A stretch of DNA of 64,000 bases, from positions 12,570,678 to 12,634,677 of the forward strand of contig NC_092579.1 of NCBI RefSeq assembly GCF_037975245.1. Reading direction: 5' to 3'. This stretch comes from Apostichopus japonicus (Eukaryota; Echinodermata; Holothuroidea; Aspidochirotida; Stichopodidae). The notes beneath the pieces were generated by a model. It was given only the letters and a program-made list of their open reading frames with translations, was not told the DNA's origin and made no database searches. The translations under genes were made by a program, and so were the position numbers. Each line of letters opens with the position of its first letter. Within the stretch, counting starts at the first letter, position 1. Positions 47,184 to 59,204 of this stretch are shown here, piece after piece.

Positions 47184-48165
47184 GACCCTTTTATCATGCC
47201 GACTAGTATTCAGCAATTGGTTGAGCAATATTGTGTGTCTATGTGTAGGACATTTTATTTGACCACATAAGAATCATAAACATTTTCAGAAGTCAAACAC
47301 CTGTTAACAAACAATTTACTAACTTGTTAGTACAGTACTTTTATTTTACCATCATTTGGTCAGCATAGAATGCCATTAGTTGAATCACAGAAACTATATT
47401 TGATAAGTTGAAACTATGAACAATCACAGTGTGTTTTGTTTGTTTTCTATCAAAATAGGAATTAATGGCCAAAGATGTTCAAAATTCCAAGGCTGCTACT
47501 AGTGCTTGAGGGAAGACTAAAAGCAGAAAGAATGCCTGATGACAGAGAAAGTAGACATATTATACAGACACTGTGTTACTACATGGTAGGATATACATGG
47601 CTAAAATAGGTAAACAGTTTAATACTGTAAACTCACACTATATCATTGCCAATCAGCTCTAATAATCACGAGGAGCGATTTAATGCTTCAACGTTACGCT
47701 GGATTAACTATCTCAAGACCCGACTTGTATTCGACAGATACTAATAGTGGGCCCAACTTACAATAAAGTGAGCCTAACAAGTAACTTTGAAACACTTCTT
47801 AAGTTCAGGCTCAACCTTGAAACTAATTTTTCTCGATGACCTTCAAAACTTGTTTTGCGACAAGCTCTGCTAACCTTTCAACCAGAGACAAAAAAAATCA
47901 TATTTGCTAACGCTGGAAATGATGCTGATTTAATACTTGCGCGCGGATTCCTCAACATCATGTGTATTTACTGCGTTACTAGCGGGGCCCTATGTGGGTG
48001 AAAGTGACTTGTATGTGCTTCCTCGTGCACTGCTGACAGCTAGCCGCCCGGTTCATACATTTGTATACTCCCACCTACGAAAACCAGTGTCTAATATTTA
48101 TAATATATATATGTTTATGAGCTTGCCGAACGTTACAACATCATACAGAAAGCCATGCCGGACAA
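47184..48165. other. No gene recognised
   Basis: About 1 kb of AT-rich sequence without a recognisable coding segment. Confidence 0.45.
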
Positions 48166-48167
48166 AA

Positions 48168-48433
48168 TTATATTTAATGATTATAGTAACATATACATTA
48201 GTTACTATTTATAAATATATGATATGCAAATATGTCATGCATAACCTATATACACGAGGTGTATGAGTAATCTGAATATAATACGGCATTACTTGTATAT
48301 ATATATATTATATTTAATGATTATAGTAACATATACATTAGTTACTATTTATAAATATATGATATGCAAATATGTCATGCATAACCTATATACACGAGGT
48401 GTATGAGTAATCTGACTATAATACGGCATTACT

Positions 48434-48448
<15 letters not shown>
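48168..48448 (+). repeat. 140-bp tandem duplication
   Basis: Two direct copies start at about 48,168 and 48,308 (TATTTAATGATTATAGTAAC), nearly identical except CTGAATATA against CTGACTATA. Both end in CTTGTATATATATA, and the second runs into the AT microsatellite. Confidence 0.85.
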
Positions 48449-48471
<23 letters not shown>

Positions 48472-48500
48472 TATGTATATATATATATATACTGTATATA

Positions 48501-48550
<50 letters not shown>

Positions 48551-48572
48551 TATAGATATATATATATATATT
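48438..48572. repeat. AT dinucleotide microsatellite
   Basis: Long (TA)n tracts broken by TTTATG, CTG and TTTA interruptions, ending at the Penelope-like element border. Confidence 0.9.
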
Positions 48573-48630
48573 GTAATAAACGTTAACTATTTCGAGTCCA
48601 TTGCTGCTCGGAGTTCAGCGATCGTCAGGC

Positions 48631-49184
48631 CTACTGATCTGTAATAAAGTATGGGTTGCTATTCCACGAACTACCATTTGGGTTTGACATGGCTGGGTGG
48701 TTTCCTTTTGTGTCTGTTGCCATGTCTACAGGTAGAGATGAGCTCGCTTCTCTAGTTGAGCGTGTTGCCTTTGAGGGTGGTAATTTGGAGCTTTTCTTTG
48801 CAAAGATTGCATAGACCAGACTGCCGCTTGTGCGTTTGGACTGTGACACAATTTCCCAGTGTATTGAATATTCAGCTTTTTGCTCCTTGAGTTGCCAGAT
48901 GTGTTTAGAGAGTTCCGTTTCTTTCTTATATCGGTCATGTTGGAATGATTTGGTGTGGTGTTGTATCTCTTCTTAAATTCACTGCTCGCGAGGCCTATGT
49001 ATGATGCGTTGTTGGTTCCTGACGTGACGGTGGCTTTGTAAATGACGTCATTAACCAAGCAGTTGCCGCGAAGTGGGCAACTGTCTACTTCTCGGCAGTT
49101 GCATGTCTTTTCCTGGGGGGGTTGGCTCGTTTCTTTCATGACCTTTGAGTTGTGTGACTTGATGATCTGTTGCATGTTTCTCAT
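48631..49184 (-). pseudogene. Penelope-like linker and GIY-YIG endonuclease
   Basis: The frame 49,184-48,726 starts in the RT C-terminal extension (MRNMQQIIKSHN) and has a cysteine-rich linker (CNCREVDSCPLRGNC). It then has the GIY-YIG module: VIYKATV, ASYIGLAS and FKKRYNTT, followed by NHSN. The last part (QSKRTSGSL) continues in another frame to about 48,631. This nuclease would nick the target for priming. The frame break falls within the GIY-YIG domain, so it is inactive. Confidence 0.85.
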
Positions 49185-49412
49185 ACAGCTGTAACTTTAT
49201 TTTGACTGTTGATCTGTTGAAGATTTGTGTAGCTTGTTGGTCTGTAGGAATTGCTTGTCGATGAGTTTTAGGAAGTCCGCCGCAAAGTTGGTTTTTACGA
49301 TTTTGCTGTATGTGGGGTTGTACCATGTGATTTTTCTTGACCTGCGTTTCTTGTTCTGTTTGGTGTTTTTGTTTTCCTTGTTTTGGTATTTGATAGTATA
49401 GTTGTATCCAGC

Positions 49413-49952
49413 TCACTGGAGGGCATGATTGTAGGTGGGTGCTGCTTTCTTGAATGTGTCCTGGTTAGATGATAGACCAGAGACTGTTCTTTCGATGGCT
49501 GGCGGTATGTTCTTTATTATTGCGGGCGGGTGGTTCGAGTGTTGGCTTATGTAGATTGGTTCGTTGTTTGGTTTTCTGTAGGGCTGGTACTCGCTGGTAT
49601 TCATGTTCAAAGTGACGTCAAGGAAGTTGACTGTTTTCAAGTTCGTTTGGACAGTGATTTTTAGTCCACATGTATGAATGATCTTGATTAGGGCTTTTCG
49701 TATTCTGTCTGCTTTGCTGCCTGAGCATGACCTCATTACTGGTAGCCCATCGTCCCTGTATAGTCCCAAACCAGTGATATCAGGGTTTTTCTCCAGTTGG
49801 TTCAATAGTCCCACCAATTTACAAACTTCCGCTTTGTCAAATGCACCCATTGAGACGTGGAATTGGTTACCCGTGTCTCTCTTCTCTTTTGCCCTTGTGA
49901 TCGTGAAGGAGAGATCGCCTTGCATGCATGATTGTCTTGTATTCAGTATCAC
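49413..49952 (-). pseudogene. Penelope-like reverse transcriptase, C-terminal half
   Basis: A 179-codon frame with the catalytic motif LYRDDGLPVM near residue 63, the YXDD-type motif of Penelope-like enzymes. Downstream are KTVNFLDVTLNM and YQPYRKPNN, the conserved post-catalytic segment. The part before it (49,953-50,148) shows the first catalytic motif FDIVDFYPSIS only after a frame change, so the RT is split. Confidence 0.88.
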
Positions 49953-50148
49953 TGATTCTGGTGTATGCTTTGGCCCATGCTAGACATTTGTGTATGAGAT
50001 CCTTGCTTATTGAAGGGTAAAAATCAACAATATCGAAGACCAGAAAGGTGAGACTGCTCTTTTCCTGTATATTTTTAATCCATTCCAGTACGCTTGTGGT
50101 ATGTTTGCATTTATGTGGTCAAGCATGGCCTTGCTCACTCGTCCCATT

Positions 50149-50688
50149 TCAGGGTTTTTTTGTGTTTATTAGCCTGCATTTTGTGTTATCTTGAAAAATT
50201 TCTTTGTGGTCCTTGATTGTCATGAAAGCCGTTTTGGGTCCAGTTTTATTTATTCGGTTACCTATTTTTAATTTGTCAGCTAGGATTGTGTATTCATTGT
50301 CTATTTCGGTGGCGGTGTTGCGGTCCGCATATTTGTATTTCTGAGATATGTTTACAGTTAGCAACCCACCATATTTGGCGGGGTCCATCTTGTACATGTT
50401 CCTGGTTTTGTCCGCCTCTACGAAGATTTCTTTAGAGGATGTGATGTTTTCTATGTCCTTCTTGAGGTTGGACAGGAACTTCTCCGTCACTTCCTTGAAC
50501 TTAATGTTCTCGACCATTTCCAGCATATCGGACTCGAATGAGACCAACTCCGGGATTTGTGGTGGGACGCATCTCGATTTTAGCCCGTATGCATAGTTGG
50601 TGGCGGTGTTGTCCTCGTCACGGCTGGTGTCACTCGTTTCCGCATCGGTGTCAGTGTCGGCCAGGATAAATAATGCTCTCCATCGCAT
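50149..50688 (-). pseudogene. Penelope-like N-terminal domain and RT fingers
   Basis: A 179-codon frame. Residues from about 150 carry TIKDHKEIF and CRLINTKKP, the conserved start of the Penelope-like RT domain. The upstream part is charged and helical (EVTEKFLSNLKKDIENITSS). The frame stops at about 50,149, where the next RT block changes frame. Confidence 0.85.
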
Positions 50689-51017
50689 CCGTTTATCAGC
50701 TTCTCTGTCATCTCTAGCAGTCTTTTCAAGTATTCTCTAGTTGATGGCAAAGGAATGTTCTTGCCCGAGTAGTTCATGTTGTTCCATACTAAGCTGTAAA
50801 AGCATGTACTACTATTAGTAAGTAGAGTGCTCAACCGAGGTTCAGGAGCCAAACTATAAAATATAGCTAAAATACTATCAACGGTGAGAGAGCTCAATAC
50901 CAAAGTAGAGCATGATATATATATATATATATATTGATATATATATATTGTAATAAACATTAAATTATTAAGAGTCCATTGCTAATCAGAGTTTCACTCT
51001 TGTACAAGTAGTTGTAC

Positions 51018-51067
51018 AGCAATCGTCAGGCGTACAATAAAGTATCGGTCGCTATTCCACGAACTAC

Positions 51068-51116
<49 letters not shown>

Positions 51117-51145
51117 AATAGCGACCCATACTTTATTACAAATCA
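51018..51145. repeat. Inverted terminal pieces around an AT tract
   Basis: AATAAAGTATCGGTCGCTAT (about 51,038) faces AATAGCGACCCATACTTTAT (about 51,117) across a (TA)n run at 51,070-51,112. The arms can form a long hairpin. The right arm is an inverted copy of the Penelope-like terminal segment. Confidence 0.8.
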
Positions 51146-52205
51146 TATATTTTTGTCAAGTTTAGAGGATAAATCTGTTCTTCGTCTGGACAAACATCAT
51201 ATTTCTTTACGCAGGTAGGCGTAGTCCCTCCATATATGATGGGCTGTAATTGTTGTACTCCCCAATCCTTATTCCTGTGAGTCCTGTCACTGTACCCATC
51301 CCAAATCCCTACCTTTCTCACCCCTCTGGAATCCATTTAACATTCAACTGTTAGACCACACTGCTACTACTGTAGTTGAACATTACGGTGGAGTAATTGC
51401 ACACAAGAATAATCAAAACAGAATATTTTGGAAAACAAAAGTCGATAATAAGTAGTTTATAATATAAACAGTATCAGTAAATGGAGCAACAATAAGCTGT
51501 AACAGAAACCAACAGGGTAGGATGCAGAGATATTTATATATTGAAAGCTTTTATTTAATGCAGTTTGGTGCCTTGAATCAGCAATTGCAGTTTTTACCTA
51601 AGTACCCAGTTTATTTATGTACTCTCATTAAGAATCCGGAGGGGCACAGCCACTATTTCGACGGAGAGAATTAGAAATTGTCTGTGATTTTCATTGAGAT
51701 AGCAGGGGCACTACGGCAACTTTGTAGTTTTAGTAGGAAAACAAGGCTATTTACATACACTTGTGAAAAGGCACCAAGGGGCATGGTTTCCAGAGTGAGA
51801 AAAAACATGTAGAATAGACAGAATTTTAAGAGCAACTTTTTTTTCAGTGGTTTTTTGAAGACTCTACATCAAAACCTTAACATTTCCTGCAGCTGCTCAA
51901 TATTTACTGGCTCTTGGCACAAATTTTGCTAGAGTTTTGGACAATCTTAAAGCCCTGACTTAGATGATTAAGTTGTAGGATGATCAAGAGGGCACCTAAG
52001 GCATTGAAAGCGTTAAAAGGCATACCGCAGTTGTTGCTATCAGTGATGGATGATTTTTAAGCTCATTACCGCAAGAGGTATTTTGCCATCCACCTGCTTC
52101 CTGACGTACATATTTTTACGTTCATTGAGTGTGTTTTGTTTGTTCTTCTTGTTTCCTCTGTCTGTCTACATTGTTGGTTCTCTTTTCTTTCATCTTCCGC
52201 TGCAG
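51146..52205. other. Upstream flank or intron of the candidate gene
   Basis: No coding exon or recognisable repeat seen. The last 20 bp (TCTTTCATCTTCCGCTGCAG) form a strong splice acceptor. Confidence 0.4.
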
Positions 52206-52337
52206 TTTATTCTCCCCACAAAAAGTGGCTATAGAAAATTTAGGAGGTACGGCTCAGTCCAAGTACAAGCATGGCTCATCTCTGAACACGGAGTCCAGTG
52301 GTAGCGATAGTTACAGGGACATTTTAACCAGTCATAA
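52206..52337 (+). CDS. Candidate host gene, exon a
   Basis: Bordered by a pyrimidine-rich acceptor ending GCTGCAG and a perfect donor GTAAGT. The 132-nt exon is open in the frame that reads PQKVAIENLGG, SKYKHGSSLN, ESSGSDSYRD and ILTSH, and ends two bases into a codon. The phase fits the exon at 53,574. The content (S, G, K, D rich) suggests a flexible linker. Upstream exons, if any, are not seen; the first one or two codons belong to a previous exon. Confidence 0.6.
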
Positions 52338-52919
52338 GTAAGTTTCACTCTCTAAACATGTTTTATTTTAAGCAAGGTTTTGTCAGCTGGCAACATTATC
52401 TATGTTTTATTCTTTTGTAAAACAATTCAAAAATAAGAAAGTGACTGGGAAAAGTAAATGCAATGTATTGAGACAAGTTATTGGATAATCCCAAACTGAA
52501 TGTTTACTTACCATGAATGTAACTTGTTGAAAGGTAACACTGTGTCTTGGTAACAACATTTTAAACTATCTCAAGTTGTTAAGGATTGGGAAGGTTAATA
52601 GAACTCGATTTGGGGTGGGGGTGAGTGGAGGAGGGGTGGGCGGCTAAAATTAGCTGCTTAAACGATATGATTTTTCAATTTACAATATAAACAGTTGACT
52701 GTACTGAAAACTGCACAGTGCATTTTAAAGTAGACCACTATCTATTTCTTGCTGTAAAGCAGAACTGTTTGTGACCTTGTGTTGAGTTTGTTTTGATCTC
52801 ATCTCCCTTCATGTACAGTTAATGAATAGGGAGATGAGATATTGTACTTCACCCCACATCAAAAATGTGAGTGTGCGTGTGTATGTCTGTGTGCGTGAGT
52901 GAGTGAGCAAAACTAAGTA

Positions 52920-53510
52920 TGTCGCAAACTCCTCCTAGACCCCAAGTCCTGTCGAGTTCAAGCTTGGTGGGTGGGTGCCTGACCATGTTAACTCATGCCT
53001 GCTTGATTGATGACGTCAAAGAGGTCGAAGGTCAAGAAATCTAAAAATTAGTTTTTAGCCATTTTCTGCATGCCAACTTGTTGGACAAAGGCATTAAACC
53101 ACATTATATGTAGAGAATGAAGAGATAAAGTTTAAAACAAGACAGATTTAGCTGTTAAGGCTTGTAGTTAACAGGTCAATTGAGTTAAAGTTATAATTGG
53201 TCTAAATTGTGCAAAAGAGTGTGTCCTAGACTGTTAGTCTGATCAGGTTCAAACTTGGTGGGTATGTACTGTAAACTTGATCTTTGGTGATTGTCTAAAT
53301 GTCATAGGTGAAAGGTCAAATACCTAGAAAGTGTATCCATTTTCTGCTGTCAGCATGTTGGAAAAAGTCATTAAACCACAAATATGTTGACTATAATGAG
53401 ACAATTAATTTTAAATTAGAACCTATGCAGCTGTTTAGGGTCAAGGTCATGTTCATTGTAGATCCATGCCATCATAAAAGAGAAGAGTACCATAGATTGC
53501 CATCTTGTCT
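52920..53510 (+). repeat. Diverged tandem pair of about 300 bp in the first intron
   Basis: Copies at about 52,920-53,215 and 53,216-53,510 share ACTTGGTGGGT, AAAGGTCAA-type blocks, CCATTTTCTGC, GCATTAAACCACA and ATGCAGCTG-like segments. AAGGTCA half-sites of the nuclear-receptor type occur in both. A GT-rich microsatellite precedes the pair at about 52,868. Confidence 0.55.
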
Positions 53511-53573
53511 TATGTTTTAATAGTAATAGATGCTAAGATCCCATAACAAGGGAGTTTATTAGGCAAGTTTCAG

Positions 53574-53658
53574 GAGAGATATGATTGATAAAGATGGCTA
53601 CCTTCAAGGTATGCAAAGAATTAAGATGACTAATGAAGAAATCCATGGCAGAATGAAG
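53574..53658 (+). CDS. Candidate host gene, exon b
   Basis: An 85-nt exon after AAGTTTCAG and before donor GTGAGA. One base completes the split codon from exon a (lysine), followed by 28 full codons: RDMIDKDGYLQGM, then QRIKMTNEEIHGRMK. It ends in phase 0, as exon c needs. The stretch is charged with no proline, so it is probably helical. The acceptor is only moderately pyrimidine-rich. Confidence 0.55.
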
Positions 53659-54175
53659 GTGAGATGACAAAACTATTAATTAATGGATCATTCAACTGTC
53701 AATTTGAGTATAGTTTCATTAGTTTAATGTACGTTTAATTGCTTTGTTCAAGGGCTGTCCTAACATGTTAGTGTTTAATATCATGAGATGCAAGGTTAAA
53801 TTGTGACTAACATGCAACATCATGTAACATGTTGAAAATTTCAAGTTTCATTGCTTACACTACATTTCGTTTTAATAGAATGTTGAGTGAAACTACCCAC
53901 TGCTGTAGGGGATGAAACATTTGGTGTTTAATCCACAAGCTCCAGCTCATTCCTTGGGGCTTAAATTTCAACTCCTACCCAGATCCCAACGAAGAGAGCA
54001 AGTGACGTCTGCTCTGCAATGCGACAATAGCATAAGAGACGGTGGTATTAACAGACCTTATGGGGAAAAGTTAACACGTCATTTAATGAAAGTGAAAATA
54101 TCCCCATCTTGGTGGGGTGGAATTCATTTCCCCTGTGGGTTGTATAACAAAAGAGAAATCTGTTAAAGCAACGAT
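53659..54175. other. Intron between exons b and c, first part
   Basis: AT-rich intron sequence with no recognisable element. The open frame 53,912-54,166 has no supporting splice sites or recognised motif. Confidence 0.4.
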
Positions 54176-54262
54176 GATTATTAATGCATCTTTGCGTGAT
54201 TGATTACTAATCCATCTTTGCGTGATTGATTATTAATCCATATTTGCATGATTGATTTTTAT
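54176..54262 (+). repeat. 29-bp tandem repeat in intron
   Basis: Three copies of an ATTAATCCATCTTTGCGTGA-type unit; a fourth piece lies at about 54,645-54,680, on the other side of the foldback sequence. Confidence 0.75.
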
Positions 54263-54434
54263 ACAAATATTGAATGGTTATGATTGCAATAGTGCAAATA
54301 TTTCATGAGTTGAAAGATGGAATGTTCCATTCAACGGGGCACAGCAGAGTTGAATGGAACATATTACATCTTTCAACGAATGAAATATTTGCACTATTGC
54401 ACGAATGGAAACCATTCATTATTTTTATTATACA
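54257..54434. mobile_element. Foldback sequence with arms of about 80 bp
   Basis: The left arm (54,257-54,335) and right arm (54,349-54,434) are imperfect reverse complements around a 13-bp loop. Paired blocks include TGCAATAGTGCAAATATTTCA and GTTGAATGGAACAT. It is probably a MITE; the TTATACAACA-type sequence around 54,428 and 54,640 suggests nested MITE ends. Confidence 0.7.
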
Positions 54435-54691
54435 ACATATTATATTAAGATGGGTAAAATGCACTCATGCAACCGATTGTTTTGAACAGACAGGTTTCTC
54501 TGCTCTCTTACCATTGAAAAAGTGCTATCAAAAAAGTATAACTCATGGTTCTATTTCATAGAGTGGAATAGAGCGGATTTTGCATGCAATCAACGAGCAA
54601 TTGACCAATCAAATGACCAGACTACAATATGGTGTTGTATAATAATCCATATTTGCATGATTGATTATTAATCCATCTTCTTTCTGCTTAG

Positions 54692-54812
54692 ACGTTGAAG
54701 GACAGCGTAGTAAAATCAGAGGATTCCGTGAAGAGACTGTTAGCAGAGATCAAGATGCTAGGTCAAAGGGTCGGTCAATCCCATAAAGCCGTACAGAAGG
54801 AGGAAGAGCCAG
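54692..54812 (+). CDS. Candidate host gene, exon c
   Basis: A 121-nt exon with acceptor CTTCTTTCTGCTTAG and donor GTACAT. It reads TLKDSVVKSEDSVKRL, LAEIKMLGQRVGQ and SHKAVQKEEEP, with regular leucine/isoleucine/valine spacing that fits a coiled coil, and leaves one base that joins the exon at 59,011. I do not recognise the protein family. Confidence 0.65.
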
Positions 54813-57800
54813 GTACATTTTCAAGTTTCTTCCTTTTGGGTTTGGTACGTTGAGAGTACAAGATGGATATGATGCTCGCATTGTATAAAATTATTGGTAG
54901 CAGTATTCTGGAGACAATGGGTTGTAGGACTATTGTTTGCGAGCGGGTCACAGATATGGTCATGTGCGAAGAAAGTTGGAATGAATTTCAAAACTAACCA
55001 ATGAGTCTGTCTTGCGTACAAAGATTTACTTCGCTGCTAAATAAACCCGAGCGCGTTTAGCAGGAGTGTCAAGCATAAATCAGGGACGTTTAAATTTGGT
55101 TAAAATGTTCTATTTATGGTAGTTCACAAGCGAGAATGTTACCTAACTTATATGGAATTGATGCCAAGTTTTTGTATTGAATGAGTGCAGTTGTTAAATT
55201 TTTTGTCCCCGCCATCCCCACCCCACCCCCAGAAAGAAGTATCCCTAACCGTGATGGAATATCACTTAGTAATATTCAGTCTTACCGAAGGCGATGGAGT
55301 CCAACAGAGTTGAGGAGAGTGGAATTTTCCAAAGGTTAAAGTGTCACTGTTCCCCTGACCAACACGGGAATGATGCTAACTTTGTTAATTAAGGCGAGGA
55401 TAACAACTAGGTACTTGACTCCATAAAGAACTGGGACATGTGGGTGTGTAGAACAGAAAAATATAGTGATACAATTACTGACTGAAACACCCGTTCCTAT
55501 AGAACTCGTACATGTGAGTGTTTAGAACAGAAAAATATAATGATACAATTACCGACTGAAACACCCCTTCATGAAATTACACCCTTCATATAAATTACAA
55601 ATGAATACTAGAATTATAGCATTAAGAATTTCTAGAAATTAATTCTAGAAATCTCTTTTCACGTCTTCAAATGACAATTTCAATCCAAAAGTTCGGTAAG
55701 CTTCAGGTCGCTGTCACTGTTTCACCAACTCCCGTCTTTTGGGCCACTTTCTCTTTAGGCCAGCACCCCTTGTCTCTCTTGCTCCGCTGATGATTGTCGA
55801 GAACTGCAGGGTACAAAATACGTTAACTAGTATTTTGTCTAAATACATGCTCTGGAATTATCCCGAGGGTATTTGTAAGACGAACCCTAACCACAGTGAA
55901 TCTTCCTGCAGATGTGAATTTCCCTTTGGGATATTGAAAACGCATAACACATAATAACATAAATAATTACATAAACCCACCACCTAGTCCTAAATAATCA
56001 CAAGGCTCCCAATTCTATAATGCCCCCACTAACTGCTCCAATACAACACTTACTATATGCATACTATCTCTACCCCTAGGGCAGCTTCAATGGCCAGGAT
56101 TATTCTAGAACATAATCTATGTATCTAAAATATCATGCCATACCCTAAGACACAATTCTCCTCTCTAAAGTGACCCTGATTGCATTATCTTGTAACACAT
56201 ATTACTAAGTATTATTGACATATCTCCTAGGCTAGAGCCAAAGTTACCTAGGTCAGGATACAAACCTCCACAATAACAGTGACACTTCAATAAGCAATGA
56301 ATAGAATAAATAATTCTAATACCTTGAAACATCATTCCCCACATAACAAGGATAAATAATGTGACTTACTTCACTGGGCTTTGACTTGCTCTCCAGGTAC
56401 AGACTGGCGCCACGATACATCCACACAGAACCGGTTACTGGTCAAATTAACTCAGGTGGTGACAATAAATAATATATGTTTTTTTGCATATAAAATGTTG
56501 GCCTCGCAGGTTAAGCTTCAAGCATCTCAACAAGCCTGAATACAACTTAGTGCCCTCACAGGGTCTTACCACAACAGCAATAATAACCACACACCACGCC
56601 CACAGAGGACACAGCCAGTCTTGTACAACTGTACCTTTCAAACCCTGGGAGTCAAGTGAGGAATATTCTCCAACTCTGAAATGAATGCATACCATGTACT
56701 GCTCAAAACAATACATAACACAAAACAAGACACAAACAAGACAAATATGCAGGACACAAAGGGATAAAGCTACTACCTTCAAGGCAGGTTCAATCTAGCT
56801 TGCGCCATTCAGAGTCACTCAAGTGATACATAAGGCAATACAATAGGGACTTGTATCTGCTGTGACATAAAGAATACATCAAGTTTATTTACTCCGTCCT
56901 CAGATTTAGTGTAAAGTATTTTTTTGGGGTGAATTTTGTAAGGATAACAAGTTCGTTCCTTTTTTCCTAGAACTGAATAAGTATTCACGCAAAGCAAATT
57001 GCTCTTTTTACCCATCATCAAAGTAGCTGTGCAGTTACTAGTGTATTGGAAACAATATTATACCTGCCATAAGTTTTGCCATATGCTACTGTGCATTATT
57101 TTTTGGGGGAGGGGGGGGTTTCCCTTAAATTGTATGTGCATTGTGTCACGTTTGTTTTGACAAATAAGGCTTTGTTCTGTGCAGTGATAATCTTTTCCTA
57201 TAATCCCAGAGATATAAATATAAATATATTTAGAGGAAAATCTTGAAAATGGTTGTAACAAAATTGAAGCCGGGTCAGGCCAGATCTTTCTGGAAACCCT
57301 GCACGTAATGAGACTAGGAGAGAATTGGTCTGGGAGGAATGGGAGAGGGGGGGGGTGTGGGTTTTAGTGGAATATTTAGGAACATTGCAGTTATTGTGTG
57401 TTGTTCTCCATCTCAATTAAAGACCTGTTATTTATGTGTAAATTAACACCTAGTTACTTAGTATTTTGCTGTTTGGATGCAGCCAGGGGTGGGACCTAGA
57501 TTCCTCATCTCTTAGATTTTGTCTGTAACCCCACCAAAACACATATCCAGTACCACTAAACCCACTCCGAACTCTGTTGCTCCATTTACCCGAGCGAATC
57601 TTGCTATGAAATTGACTGACTTGCTACACAAGTGCAAAGATACTGGGCATTTTTTTTCCATTAATAGAAACTCTGGTGTTATCATCAATATAATGATAAA
57701 CAAAATGGAGAAACTTTCAGCACATGTATTCAAAATAGTAAACACTTACTTATTGCCTCCACTCCACCCTCCAGTTTAATATTCTGGCTTTGCTTTCTTA

Positions 57801-59010
57801 TTATGTGCAGGTTTGAGATGTAGTACATTTCTCCATCCGTGTTATTGTCAGATAATGAAATGAGAATGAGAATTAATAAAATTGTAAAAGAAATGTTTCC
57901 TTCCTCGACAGCATGACTTCATATCCGTCACTTCTTCAGTATCTACCTAAATGAAAAATGTAGGCTGAATTTTAGACACAATAATGTCGTAGTCCACCAG
58001 AACAAGGTTAATTTGAGATTTTACACTCACACCCTGCTGATCCAGTTCCAAGCTGTTTACTGTTAAAATGTGCTAAACCTCCGATATGTTCCTTTAAAGG
58101 CTAACTTGATGATGTTATCAGCTCTTCTAGAACATGCTTTAATGTTAATGTTAAGTTTTGTTAACCCATTGCTTTACATAAATTCTCACTCAACCAAAGC
58201 ATGTTCCTTTAACTTGATACTAAAACAACAACACCCTTGCACCCATTGAAAGAAAATTAAACACCATCTATCCAAAAGTTGACAAATTTGTACTACCACT
58301 GTAAACATGTCATTTGAGACAGGTAAATATCTTTTTGTGATTTTGTGCTGGATCTGAGGAACTCAGCTAAATGGTTAAAGTATTAGACTAAATAGTCTTG
58401 TCACTCTAAACCGATGAACCTCGGCAAATAAATGGGTCGTTACCTTACAAATTAAAAGTGGCATAAAAAATCTAGCCTAGTCTGATAGCGCTGTTTTTCA
58501 ACCGTTCACAACAAAGTAACTGAGGTTTGTTAAACTTTGTTTCTAAAGTCATCTTTTTTATGAATTTTTCCTTCATGTCTTTCCATTGTAATATAGCTTG
58601 TAAATCTATTGCAAACACAAAACTTTTACATTTTTTTTTTACATTTTATAATAATATACTGTAACTACTGTAGTTGATACAACAATACTAGACATTTCAC
58701 TAGTAGATGGGTTATAAATTAAAAAAAAAAAAATTGACATTTCTGACATTACATAAGTTAGGGAAATCATTAAATGTTCTTAGATCTCTGTCTGTGGCTC
58801 TGACTCCCTCCCACCAAGAAAGTGTTAATCCCCCACCCCCTCCTATCACCCAAAGCAATCCGTTTTCGCCCTTTAAATTATTGGCTATGGTTGACTCATT
58901 CGAGTCTTCAAATGTAACATGCATGATCAACACTTTATGCAGAGTTCTTACGTCTACATGGCTTGTGTATTCCTATCTAGTTATTTTCTTTCATACTCTT
59001 TTATGGACAG
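54813..59010. other. Long intron between exons c and d
   Basis: No further exon is supported; the phases of exons c and d fit directly. It contains a two-copy tandem of 74 bp at about 55,434-55,572 (GAACAGAAAAATATA at 55,451 and 55,525), short C/G and T runs, and an A run near 58,720. A small skipped exon cannot be ruled out. Confidence 0.45.
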
Positions 59011-59204
59011 AACCACCTATGGTGTCCACCATGGAACAGCTCCCCGAGAGACCTCCAGAAGACTTAAATTTGGAAGAGACTTGGGAAGATGACGAAACAT
59101 CAGACAGAGACAATAAATTGGAATCCCAAGCCCCTGTAGCCGATTCAGATCCCTACTCTAGTCTCATTATGGACATGAAAGCCTCCATCTCACCTCCGAG
59201 TTAA
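59011..59204 (+). CDS. Candidate host gene, exon d (to the first stop)
   Basis: Acceptor CTCTTTTATGGACAG. The split codon with exon c gives glutamate, then PPMVSTMEQLPERPPEDL and an acidic run (EETWEDDETSDRDN), ending at TAA (59,202-59,204). The same frame stays open for another 85 codons to TGA at 59,460-59,462 with similar acidic/serine composition, so the TAA may be a recent mutation, a regulated stop or an unspliced alternative. The open frame further upstream (from 58,707) is intron sequence. Confidence 0.6.

Larger units (their letters stand above)
48573..51070 (-). mobile_element. Penelope-like retroelement (Neptune-like), degenerate
   Basis: The coding order on the minus strand is an N-terminal region, Penelope-type reverse transcriptase, cysteine-rich linker and GIY-YIG endonuclease. 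Related direct terminal segments flank it: TTGTAATAAACGTTAA at 48,573 and TTGTAATAAACATTAA at 50,948, both running to CTATTCCACGAACTACCAT. AT microsatellites lie on both sides. An inverted piece of the same terminal sequence follows at 51,116. Frame breaks make the copy inactive. The linker and GIY-YIG layout are those of the Neptune/Poseidon clades. Confidence 0.88.

Noticed and set aside
49678..49983. 101-aa plus-strand frame
   Set aside because: It is antisense to the Penelope-like reverse transcriptase.
57519..57779. 86-aa plus-strand frame in the last intron
   Set aside because: No acceptor or donor in phase, and exons c and d already fit together.
58707..59010. Upstream part of the 165-aa frame ending at 59,204
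   Set aside because: It precedes a clear splice acceptor, starts in an A run and has T-rich intron composition; only the part from 59,011 is accepted.
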